Assembly (NCBI GenBank): GCA_035311445.1
Contig: DATGCX010000055.1
Coordinates: forward strand, 1 to 12,712
DNA from: JAJPKK01 sp035311445
Lineage (GTDB): Bacteria > Pseudomonadota > Alphaproteobacteria > Rhizobiales > Xanthobacteraceae
Reading direction: 5' to 3'
Length of the DNA: 12,712 bases
Both the position numbers and the translations under genes were made by a program. Shown piece by piece: positions 5,280 through 12,081 of this stretch (position 1 is the first letter of the stretch; the number at the start of each line of letters is the position of its first letter). The notes under the pieces are model-generated. The model did no database searches. It worked only from the letters and a program-made list of their open reading frames with translations, and had not been told where the DNA came from.

Positions 5280-7001
5280 TTAACCGGTCGAATACAGGCT
5301 GTCCTGAGTGAGAATGTAATCTACCCGACCATCAACCAGTGCGCGAAGGGCCTGATCGGGCGCATCAATGATCGGTTCTTCGTGCACGTTGAAACTGGTG
5401 TTCACGAGCACCGGTAAGCCCGTCTTTTCGTGGAATTGGCTCAGCACGCGAAAGTACAACGGGTTATCGCTCTCACGGATAACCTGCGGCCGCGCCGACC
5501 CGTCGACATGCACAACGGCGGCTATCCGTTCGCGCCAGTAAGGCCGCACCGCGCAGGTAATCGTCATGAACCGCGCGGCGTAGAAGTTACCCTCGTGCAG
5601 ATCAAATACCTCGGCGGCGTGCTCCTCCAGGACGACCGGCGCGAACGGCATGAATTCGGAACGGCCGAGCCGTTTGTTGATGGAATCGTTAATCTCCCGC
5701 GCGACCGGGGACGCCAGAATGGATCGATTGCCGAGAGCCCGCGGCCCGTATTCCATGCATCCGGTATAAATGGCGACGACCTTGCCGGCGACAAGAGCGT
5801 TCACGGCTTTATCGATGCTGTCAGCGCAATCGCGCACCACTGTCGGGTATCCGACGGAAGCGGCCGCGAACTTGTCGTTGTAACTTCGACCGAGGTAGAG
5901 CCGCTCCAGGCAATGGCGCTGACGCTGCCACGCGGACGCGCCGTCGCGCTGATGGAGGTACTGCAGGCAAGCGCCAACCGGTAGCCCTTCGTCCCCCATG
6001 GCCGGAAAAATGAAAATTCGTTCGGCGCTGGTGGTCTCGATGAGAGCACGATTAAGGCGTACATTCGCAAAGACCCCTCCGGCCACCGCGAGGGAGCCGG
6101 TTCCGCTGATGCGAAGGAGCTTTTCGACTGCATCGCAGATGAGTTGCTCAAGGACCAGCTGCACCGAAGCGGCCGCATCCTCCCGTGACAATCCGCGGGC
6201 CACATCGAAAGCGAAATTTCGCATGGCATCGTGGCTCGGAAAATCAGCACTGATTTCGCCGTTTTCTTTGACCCGAAAATGTTGCTTGATTTCGTCGGCC
6301 GCCTTCGCCTCGCCGAATGCTGAAAGTCCAGTCAGTTTCCCCTCGTGACGATCCATCAGGAAGCCGAGTGCCTGGGTGAAGAAGCCGTAGAGGTTCCCCA
6401 AGCTGTGAGCCGGAAACGTGGCGTGAAGGCTCGCATCACCGCCAAACAGCACCTCAAACACGCCTTGTCTGGCGATTCGTGCGCTGTAGGCAACATTGTC
6501 GCCGCACGCGTCAGTCGTGTAGACGAGACTGTCGTCGAACAATGAATAAAAATAGGCTGCGATGCCGTGCCCGAAATGATGGTTGGCGAAATAAATATCC
6601 GCCTTGGCGAAGCCGTATCGAGCTCTGAACGAATCCGTATCAAATATGTCGAGGGCGTTGCTGACGCGCAGCTTCTGCATCATGTACGTCATCTGCGGCA
6701 GGCGCTTTTGGCCCAGCAGACGAAATGCTTTTTGTTTGAGCCGCAGGCGTCCCCGCAGTGCGTAGGACTGAAATTCCCAGTGATCGCGCGTCGCGCAGAC
6801 CACGTCGATGTCTGCGCGTCCGATGCCGGCGATATTTAGGCATTCGTCGATTGCAACGATCGGCAATTCCTGTTCGGCGCAAACACCAGCGCCCTTCTTG
6901 CGGGTCAGCCGTTCAAGGGAAACGGCAGCTATCAATTGATAGTCGCAAAACAGGCATGCTGCCGCGTCGTGCGCGGCGTTATGAATACCGAGCAGGTACA
7001 T
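5280..7001 (-). CDS. NodU/CmcH-family O-carbamoyltransferase
   Basis: A 573-residue carbamoyltransferase that moves a carbamoyl group from carbamoyl phosphate, through carbamoyl-adenylate, to a sugar or antibiotic hydroxyl. The N-terminal Kae1-like domain has LGIHNAAHDAA (4-14), the metal site NHHFGH (140-145), SLGNLYG (200-206), HEGKLTGLSAFG (219-230) and AVAGGVFANVRLN (305-317). The C-terminal domain has MEYGPRALGNRSI (416-428), RSEFMPFAPV (448-457), HVDGSARPQV (498-507) and VNTSFNVHEEPI (533-544). Both domains are intact and the length is normal. The ATG at 7001 gives the family start M-Y-L-L-G-I but has no clear ribosome-binding site, and a direct repeat crosses it. Beside rfbCD, a role in carbamoylating a surface-polysaccharide sugar is likely. 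No nod genes support a Nod-factor role. Confidence 0.9.
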   Translation of the reverse strand: MYLLGIHNAAHDAAACLFCDYQLIAAVSLERLTRKKGAGVCAEQELPIVAIDECLNIAGIGRADIDVVCATRDHWEFQSYALRGRLRLKQKAFRLLGQKRLPQMTYMMQKLRVSNALDIFDTDSFRARYGFAKADIYFANHHFGHGIAAYFYSLFDDSLVYTTDACGDNVAYSARIARQGVFEVLFGGDASLHATFPAHSLGNLYGFFTQALGFLMDRHEGKLTGLSAFGEAKAADEIKQHFRVKENGEISADFPSHDAMRNFAFDVARGLSREDAAASVQLVLEQLICDAVEKLLRISGTGSLAVAGGVFANVRLNRALIETTSAERIFIFPAMGDEGLPVGACLQYLHQRDGASAWQRQRHCLERLYLGRSYNDKFAAASVGYPTVVRDCADSIDKAVNALVAGKVVAIYTGCMEYGPRALGNRSILASPVAREINDSINKRLGRSEFMPFAPVVLEEHAAEVFDLHEGNFYAARFMTITCAVRPYWRERIAAVVHVDGSARPQVIRESDNPLYFRVLSQFHEKTGLPVLVNTSFNVHEEPIIDAPDQALRALVDGRVDYILTQDSLYSTG

Positions 7002-7023
7002 TCGGAATACCGAGCAGAAGCAT
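6979..7023 (-). CDS. Possible 14-codon upstream ORF overlapping the carbamoyltransferase start
   Basis: ATG at 7021-7023 opens a frame reading MLLLGIPNVPARYS and stops at TAA 6979-6981, past the ATG at 7001 of the carbamoyltransferase in another frame. It exists because of the 22-bp repeat unit. No convincing ribosome-binding site precedes it. It is either a remnant of the ancestral start or a short leader that could affect initiation on the main gene. Confidence 0.25.
   Translation of the reverse strand: MLLLGIPNVPARYS
6983..7017. repeat. Short direct repeat across the carbamoyltransferase start
   Basis: The 13-mer gaataccgagcag occurs at 6983-6995 and 7005-7017, a 22-bp period. On the minus strand each copy reads ctgctcggtattc. 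Because 22 is not a multiple of 3, the copies lie in different frames. Removing one 22-bp unit would place the ATG at 7021-7023 in frame as M-L-L-L-G-I-H-N; the present arrangement uses the ATG inside the unit to give M-Y-L-L-G-I-H-N. Confidence 0.75.
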
Positions 7024-7402
7024 GAGAAACTCGCGCAGCTTCGGCGCCACCCCGGAGTGCTTATGATTGCGGCTGCCTCGGCATTCAAGCCCCCTCATCA
7101 GAGGTTGTGGACGGCGCATGAGTGCGAGGTCGTGGAGGCTCAGGTCTCTTGGTCGGCTCAGAGCGGCGACGGGGGGCAGTCCAGCGGCGGTAATCTGCCT
7201 CACGCGATTCGAGCGTCTGTTCGACTAAGCTGTTTTCTTGATCGCCTACAAGGGTTGTCCAGCTCACCCCCGTCTCCGGTGTTTGGCAAGGTCCGGTGGC
7301 CGTTGGGTCAGGTGATTCAGTTGCCCCAAGAACGTTGTGACACTGTGAATTTCGCTGCCAGGTTGCTATACCTGGATTTATGTCATGCAAGAGGATCGCC
7401 TA
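7024..7402. other. Non-coding region upstream of the carbamoyltransferase
   Basis: About 380 bp between the carbamoyltransferase (minus) and a possible small plus-strand ORF. Open frames on both strands have no recognisable protein features. The one clear structure is a short inverted repeat at 7358-7375. A promoter for the carbamoyltransferase is expected here, but I see no strong -35/-10 pair. Confidence 0.5.
7358..7375. repeat. Inverted repeat CCAGGT-N6-ACCTGG
   Basis: Perfect 6-bp arms ccaggt (7358-7363) and acctgg (7370-7375) flank tgctat. It lies 28 bp before the small ORF at 7403, where an operator over a promoter would sit. No family is assigned to it. Confidence 0.4.
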
Positions 7403-7570
7403 ATGACTGTCGAATACGCGGCAGTGGCGGTCGGCGCAGTGTTGATGGAGCTGAAGGCAAATTCCAGGGTAGATGCGCTGAAAATCGATCTCGATAACGG
7501 GCCGGCCGAAACAAATGGTGGCGATGTTGTGCGGCTCATGAAGACGGCTCCCACTACGCCGGCGCAGTAG
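7403..7570 (+). CDS. Possible small hypothetical protein
   Basis: A 55-residue ORF starting MTVEYAAVAVGAVLMELK. The ATG at 7403 has AGAGGA 7 bp upstream, one of the better ribosome-binding sites in the window. The first 15 residues are mildly hydrophobic, too short for a confident membrane helix; the rest is polar and ends PTTPAQ. Third-position GC bias is only moderate. It has no close same-strand neighbour and converges on the Pro/Ala-rich protein gene, whose stop lies about 100 bp away. No family is recognised and it may be spurious. Confidence 0.35.
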   Translation: MTVEYAAVAVGAVLMELKANSRVDALKIDLDNGPAETNGGDVVRLMKTAPTTPAQ

Positions 7571-7673
7571 CTGCGATTCTTTGCGTGTTAAAACCTTGCG
7601 GTCAGCTGCGTGGGGTGATGTGTTTGTGTTACGGGCCTGACTCCCTTCGCCGGCTTTGGCGGATGGGGACGCG

Positions 7674-8885
7674 CTATTGGCTCGGCGTGCCCGACGGGGA
7701 CGATCGTGACGGTTTTGCCGCCGATGTGACCCGCTTCGCTACAGTCGGTGTGGGCCGGACATCCGCCGTCGCGGGATTCGGCTTTGGCTTAGCGACTGGC
7801 GCTCTCGGCTGGGCAGCCCTGGCGGAACGCGGTTCGACCCGAACATTTGCGGCCGCCGAACCATGACTACCGGACAACGCGCCCGTTGCTGCTGGCGCGG
7901 CCGGCCTTGTCGCAGCTGGAGGCGAAGCACTCGCCGAGGCGACCGCAGGTTTCGGTTTGGCAGCCGGAGCGGCAATTGTCGGCGCGGACGTGCGTCTGTA
8001 ATTTCCGAGCGGCGATGAGCCTGCGGGATGAACCGCTGTAGGCTCAATGGTGGGCCTCAACCGGGGCTTCGGAAAGGCGCGGGGAAGCGGTACCGCCTCC
8101 GGCGGCACCGCAACGACCTGCGGCGCGGCCCGCTCCACCAAGTCCGTCGATTCCTGAGGCCTCGTGAGCCGCTGCGGTTCGGGAGAGCGACCCAGCGAAG
8201 GTTTGATGGGTTCAGGCGGAGGCGGCGACGGCGGCATGGCGACGGAACGCGATGGCGCGGCGATGGCGGCAGTGCGCTCGACCGCCTGCCCTGTGAACCG
8301 GCCATGCTCTGTCGTAGCGCGAATCCTCGTTCCATCCGGCTGAGTAAGGTGCACGACAAAACGATCGTCGCTGGACTCGAACGTATACGAATTCCGACCC
8401 GGCGACTTGCTGGTGCCGACCAACAAGCCGACTTCGGTAACAGACCCGACCTTGTGGCCCTCGTGGAAAATTTCGTGCGTGACCGGTCCGCTCGCTCGGG
8501 TACGATTCAAAACGAGATAATCGCCGACGATTTCGCCGCTCAGCAAAGTACCGCCGAATCCGGGCCCGAGGCCTGGCGGTAAGCTTGCGACGCCGCCTCG
8601 CCCGGTGTTCGCGCTCCCGGCCGTCGTCCTTGCGACCCCCGCCCCGGTGGTGGCGGCGGTTATGCCAATGTCCGGCGCCGGCATGGCAATTTCCGTGACG
8701 ATGGCCTGGCCGGCAAAGAGCAATGTCTCGATGACCGAGCCCAGGCTGGTGGTGCGGCGTGCCAGCAGATAGGAGTTGCCGAGATCCTCCGTCACCTCGG
8801 CGCCCTCCTGCGCGACCGCCACGCCGCAGCAGATGATTGTTCCTGCTAAGACGGCACGGAAGTCGTAGCCGCGGGTGCGCGCCAT
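7674..8885 (-). CDS. Secreted protein with long Pro/Ala-rich C-terminal tail
   Basis: A 403-residue exported protein. The ATG at 8885 has GGGGAG 9 bp upstream, better than the GTG at 8915 or the ATG at 8906. Residues 1-26 form a signal peptide with likely cleavage after AVA. Residues about 30-200 look folded: GNSYLLARRTTSLG (36-49), a Gly/Ala/Thr-rich linker (78-112), SGEIVGDYLVLNRTR (116-130) and VTHEIFHEGHKVGSV (135-149). From about 205 to the end the sequence is low complexity, with a proline run SPPPPEP (220-226), Ala-Pro-Lys repeats and a basic Ser-Pro tail. Such tails can span the periplasm or the cell-wall layer. There is no catalytic motif. It is preceded on the same strand, 193 bp upstream, by the phosphoesterase gene. 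Function is unknown. Confidence 0.75.
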   Translation of the reverse strand: MARTRGYDFRAVLAGTIICCGVAVAQEGAEVTEDLGNSYLLARRTTSLGSVIETLLFAGQAIVTEIAMPAPDIGITAATTGAGVARTTAGSANTGRGGVASLPPGLGPGFGGTLLSGEIVGDYLVLNRTRASGPVTHEIFHEGHKVGSVTEVGLLVGTSKSPGRNSYTFESSDDRFVVHLTQPDGTRIRATTEHGRFTGQAVERTAAIAAPSRSVAMPPSPPPPEPIKPSLGRSPEPQRLTRPQESTDLVERAAPQVVAVPPEAVPLPRAFPKPRLRPTIEPTAVHPAGSSPLGNYRRTSAPTIAAPAAKPKPAVASASASPPAATRPAAPAATGALSGSHGSAAANVRVEPRSARAAQPRAPVAKPKPNPATADVRPTPTVAKRVTSAAKPSRSSPSGTPSQ

Positions 8886-9078
8886 ATGACATAACTCCCC
8901 AAACATTGTTACCACCGCCCGTATTCGGGCTGGCCGTCACCTGGCGTCAGTTCAAGAACGTCTCAGCCTTCGGCCGGCCGCATTATGCCCACTGACACCG
9001 CATTCAAGGATGCACCTTTTCGGTGCGGCCATCAATGGACCTGCCGGTCGTTGCGGTGCCAGCTCGGCGGCCGTCGCT

Positions 9079-10377
9079 TCAGGTCCCGCAGGTCAGCGAT
9101 CGATCGAGCAGCCGGCACCGACTGAGCGTTTTGCCATCCGCGTCGAACAGGGTGCCGATCCAAAGGTTGCCGGTGCGATCCCATACCATATAGGCGAAAC
9201 CCGCATAGGTCACCGAATGGACCACTTTGCGGCCGTTGATGTCAGCGCCGACAACGCTGAGCGGCGGCACGATCGAAAGATTGTCCCCGCCGGTGCCGAC
9301 CACGAGCTGAGGCGGGCGCAGCGCACCGAAATCCACCGCCTGAAAGAAATGAATGTGACCTGCGACCGTCATCCGCACGCCGGGCGGCATAATGCCCCCG
9401 AACGCCAGTTCCTGAACCGCATTCTCGACCTCGTTGGTCCGTTGATCCGGCGCACTGCGCATGGCGTTGAGCGGCCGGTGGGCCACCAGCCAAGCTTCCG
9501 CCGGCACCCTCCCCGCCACATCGGCAAGCTGGTCATGCAGCAGGCCGGCGAGCGCAGTCATGTTGCCCTTCGGGTCTTCTGCGCGTGCGCCATCCACCAC
9601 CACGATTCCGAAATCGCCGAGCCGCGCCACGAATATTCCGGTCAGGTCACGGCAGATCGCGCTTGCTGGTAATCTATCAAGAAATCGGATCCAACCCTCG
9701 CCGGCGCGCGCGCAATCCTCGTGATTTCCGCGCACCATGATCCAAGGCGCCGCTGCAAACAGAGGAGCTGCCGGCTCAAAGAAATCCGCGTACCAGGCGT
9801 CGAATCCGTAGCCCCATGGGCTGCGTGCGCAGCCACTGCGCTCTGGCGGGCACGCCTGTTCGCGATAGTGATAGTCACCTACGTGGATCACCAGGTCCGG
9901 CCTCGCATTCGCAGCCGCCGCGGCGACCTTCGGAAACGGCCATGCCGCCGGATCATTGCAGTCTTGTATCGCGTTGCGATCGAGGCGGCAGCCGGTATCG
10001 CCGAACACCACGATCCGCTGCGGATTTGGCCGCGCGAGCGGCAATGCCCGCCCGCCTAGCGTTGCTGCCACCGCGGCCTGCGGCACCGCCGCTTCGCAGC
10101 TACGCACCGGAAATGCGGCCGGCTTGACGTTCTCGACTTTCAGTAAAGGCTCAGCGCGAACGCTCATGGGCGTCGGCACGCCGTCAAATATCACCTGAGG
10201 GCAGAGGTCGTCGGTGATCGCCCGCACGCTCGAGGCGCCATCCGGCCCGAGTTCGACCCACTGGGCAAAAATGCGTGCTTCCGCCGACGGCGGCAGCACG
10301 AGCAAGGGGATCGCCAGATTGGCCGCAATGGCGAAGCTCACGCGCACGACGGCACCGGGATGAAAGATACCAGGCAT
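9079..10377 (-). CDS. Secreted calcineurin-like metallophosphoesterase
   Basis: A 432-residue exported phosphoesterase from the ATG at 10377. The hydrophobic signal core is FAIAANLAIPLLVL (15-28), with cleavage likely after SAEA (34). The metallophosphoesterase motifs occur in order: FGDTGC (125-130), VGDYH (166-170), RGNHEDC (216-222), AHRP (299-302) and AGHIHFF (339-345). These place two metal ions at Asp127, His/Asp near 168-170, Asn218, His300 and His341/343. Ten cysteines, including C130/C140, C176/C183 and C421/C430, suit periplasmic disulphides. The substrate could be a phosphomonoester or diester; it is not predictable. The start is uncertain: no clear ribosome-binding site precedes 10377, and GTG at 10476 is in frame. 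It follows a small hydrophobic protein gene by 120 bp. Confidence 0.88.
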   Translation of the reverse strand: MPGIFHPGAVVRVSFAIAANLAIPLLVLPPSAEARIFAQWVELGPDGASSVRAITDDLCPQVIFDGVPTPMSVRAEPLLKVENVKPAAFPVRSCEAAVPQAAVAATLGGRALPLARPNPQRIVVFGDTGCRLDRNAIQDCNDPAAWPFPKVAAAAANARPDLVIHVGDYHYREQACPPERSGCARSPWGYGFDAWYADFFEPAAPLFAAAPWIMVRGNHEDCARAGEGWIRFLDRLPASAICRDLTGIFVARLGDFGIVVVDGARAEDPKGNMTALAGLLHDQLADVAGRVPAEAWLVAHRPLNAMRSAPDQRTNEVENAVQELAFGGIMPPGVRMTVAGHIHFFQAVDFGALRPPQLVVGTGGDNLSIVPPLSVVGADINGRKVVHSVTYAGFAYMVWDRTGNLWIGTLFDADGKTLSRCRLLDRSLTCGT

Positions 10378-10497
10378 CGGAACGAGGTTCTTCGGGCGGA
10401 GTGGGACTTCGCGGCGGCGCTGCGCCGCAATGAAGCAAGGGCATTTCTGGTGCATGCGCTGGACTGGATTCACCACGACAACCTTGTGTTGTCTAGT

Positions 10498-10752
10498 CTA
10501 TGATTTGGACTGCGCCGATCCGCCATTTGCCACGATGCCGGTTTCCAGCAAGTCGCCGATGATCTTGGTAGCCTCCAAGCCCTCAAACGTCCCGGTGTAC
10601 ATCGCGGCCCGGTACATGGCGCTTTCGAGCACGCCGCGTGCTTCCTCGTGATCGATCACGCCCTTCGCAATCAATAGGTCGATCAGGGCCGTGGCGATCG
10701 CGCCGCCGGCAATTCCCATTCCTATGGCCTTAGCGGCTGCAGGATCGGTCAT
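10498..10752 (-). CDS. Small glycine-rich hydrophobic protein
   Basis: An 84-residue protein starting MTDPAAAKAIGMGIAGG. GGAG lies 7 bp before the ATG at 10752, which supports the start. Residues 9-33 form a hydrophobic segment with closely spaced glycines (G11, G13, G16, G17), resembling a glycine-zipper helix. The rest is a mixed helical part (DHEEARGVLESAMYRAA, then FEGLEATKIIGDLLETG) and a polar tail. There is no signal-peptidase site. It begins 41 bp after the stop of the RpiR regulator gene on the same strand and may share its transcript. I do not recognise the family. Confidence 0.65.
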   Translation of the reverse strand: MTDPAAAKAIGMGIAGGAIATALIDLLIAKGVIDHEEARGVLESAMYRAAMYTGTFEGLEATKIIGDLLETGIVANGGSAQSKS

Positions 10753-10793
10753 GGCAGTGCTCCGGATTGAGGAACGGACCGTCCCGCTCCACG

Positions 10794-11714
10794 TCAGTCT
10801 CCTTGATCGAGCTTAAGCAGGAACGAGTTCAAGTTATCAAACAAGCCGTCGCTGCTGCTGTAGCGATCAAGCGCGCCCGTGCCTTTGGCGGCCATAACCC
10901 CATTGAGGAGTGCATTGGCAACCGCCATCGGGGCCACCATGGAATTCTGCAACCCCGTTCCGGTCGGCGATGCCACCAATACCGTATCGGCAATCTGGCC
11001 CACCGCTGAGATTGGCGTGTCAGTGATAGCGATGATCGTGGCCTTGCGCTCCCGTGCCCACAGGGCCGCCCGCTGAGTGAACTGGGCATAGCGCGGAAAC
11101 GTGAACGCCACGAGGCAGTCAGAGTCGGCGATCTCGGCCAGGCGAACCTTGGAAACCCCCTCATCGGCCGCAAGCGTGTAAACGTCGGGACGAAGGCGAC
11201 TGAGCACCAGCCCGAAATAATGTGCAAGCGCAAATGCCGAAAAGCCGGCGATCACGTAGACACGGCGCGCCGCAACAAGCTGATCGACCGCGCGATTGAG
11301 GTCATCCAGTGTGAGGCCCAGGATAGTGCGCTGCAGATTTCGCATGTCATGGGCAAGCGAATCGCCAAAGGTGGTGCCCTGCAGGTGCGCGCCGGTGGCA
11401 CCCGCCTCGACCTGTTCGTCGGCGCGCGACAACTGGCCGCGAACAACCTGGCGCATCCGTTCCTGCAAATCGGGAAATCCGTTAAGGCCGAGGCGGTAGC
11501 AGAAACGTACGATGGTCGATGGATTGACCCCGAGCCGTGCGGCCATCTGATCGACAGTGGAAAATGCCACTGCCTGGGAATGGTCGACGATATATTCGGC
11601 GATGCGCTTCTGTGAATGAGTAAGAAGATCGTAGCGTCGACGCAACTCCTCGATCACATTTCCTGAATCCGAGGCCTTCGCACGCACCTGTTCGACCGTC
11701 GGTCTGGTCACCAT
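10794..11714 (-). CDS. MurR/RpiR-family transcriptional regulator (HTH-SIS)
   Basis: A 306-residue repressor/activator of the RpiR family, with an N-terminal HTH of about residues 20-95 and a C-terminal SIS sugar-phosphate domain of about 140-270. The HTH part shows LTHSQKRIAEYIVDH (31-45) and FSTVDQMAARLGVNPSTIVRF (51-71), the recognition helix segment. The SIS part has RRVYVIAGFSAFALA (150-164), FTFPRYAQFT (204-213) and ATIIAITDTPISAV (225-238). The ATG at 11714 has GAGAGGA with 6 bp spacing; an upstream start would add 11 residues. The upstream region holds palindromes, so autoregulation is plausible. The neighbouring PLP enzyme gene is read in the same direction and may be a target. Its ligand is unknown. 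Confidence 0.92.
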   Translation of the reverse strand: MVTRPTVEQVRAKASDSGNVIEELRRRYDLLTHSQKRIAEYIVDHSQAVAFSTVDQMAARLGVNPSTIVRFCYRLGLNGFPDLQERMRQVVRGQLSRADEQVEAGATGAHLQGTTFGDSLAHDMRNLQRTILGLTLDDLNRAVDQLVAARRVYVIAGFSAFALAHYFGLVLSRLRPDVYTLAADEGVSKVRLAEIADSDCLVAFTFPRYAQFTQRAALWARERKATIIAITDTPISAVGQIADTVLVASPTGTGLQNSMVAPMAVANALLNGVMAAKGTGALDRYSSSDGLFDNLNSFLLKLDQGD

Positions 11715-11839
11715 GGGCCTTCCTCTCACGGCCTTAATGTACTGCACGCTATTTACGCAACGACAGCCGTCGTGGGCGCGCGCGGAGACGCGCCGCGCAA
11801 GACGGCCGTGTCGGAACGTGGTGTTTCGCGAGTCTATAA

Positions 11840-11869
11840 AGGGCCGATCGTTCCGTCCCGGGCGGCCCT
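11840..11869 (-). repeat. Inverted repeat AGGGCCG-N16-CGGCCCT
   Basis: Perfect 7-bp arms agggccg (11840-11846) and cggccct (11863-11869) are separated by 16 bases. On minus the second arm runs into TTTATAG, a short T-rich stretch. It could be a weak terminator of the PLP enzyme transcript or a dyad operator at the regulator promoter. Confidence 0.4.
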
Positions 11870-11897
11870 ATCGATCGCAACTTCAACATTTGCGTAA

Positions 11898-11914
11898 TGC
11901 AACTCTTAGTTGCA
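11898..11914. promoter_or_regulatory. Palindromic operator candidate TGCAACT-N3-AGTTGCA
   Basis: Perfect 7-bp arms tgcaact (11898-11904) and agttgca (11908-11914) flank ctt. An overlapping imperfect copy, ttgcgtaatgcaa, lies at 11890-11902, and gcaact also occurs at 11877. Clustered half-sites about 180 bp upstream of an RpiR-family regulator suggest its own binding site, by inference. It does not match the GGAA-N6-TTCC type known for some rhizobial RpiR regulators. Confidence 0.45.
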
Positions 11915-12081
11915 AACGCCCATGCCTGCTTCTCTCCCCGACAACAACCCTGGGGTGATCGTTGCAACAAAACGGGCTCCCGTCAATTCGCCGAGACCGC
12001 AAGTGGCCGGTTTCCGTGTAGCTGGAGGCAGGGGGACAGGCAACAACAATGCGGCTGGCCCAGACTGGTTGGAAAGCGCGT

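Larger units (their letters stand above)
11715..12081. other. Intergenic region between PLP enzyme gene and RpiR gene
   Basis: This 367-bp region follows the stop of the PLP enzyme gene and precedes the RpiR regulator start, both on minus. It contains no credible gene. It has two inverted repeats (11840-11869 and 11898-11914), several TTGCAA-type words, and a TATAGA on minus near 11831-11839. It should contain the promoter of the regulator. Confidence 0.55.

Noticed and set aside
5280..7001. The carbamoyltransferase as a symbiotic nodU gene
   Set aside because: No nodABC, nodulation regulator or nod-box sequence was seen; the rfbCD neighbours favour surface polysaccharide.
7057..7497. A 146-codon plus-strand frame and a 101-codon minus-strand frame (7085-7390)
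   Set aside because: Composition looks random, starts lack ribosome sites, and neither resembles a family; GC-rich DNA easily leaves such frames open.
8028..8582. Long plus-strand frames opposite the Pro/Ala-rich gene
   Set aside because: Arg-rich, low-complexity reverse reading of proline codons; the minus-strand gene has the signal peptide and ribosome site.
9012..9026. Hairpin gcacc-ttttc-ggtgc before the Pro/Ala-rich protein gene
   Set aside because: Stem of only 5 bp with no following T-run on either strand; expected by chance in this composition.
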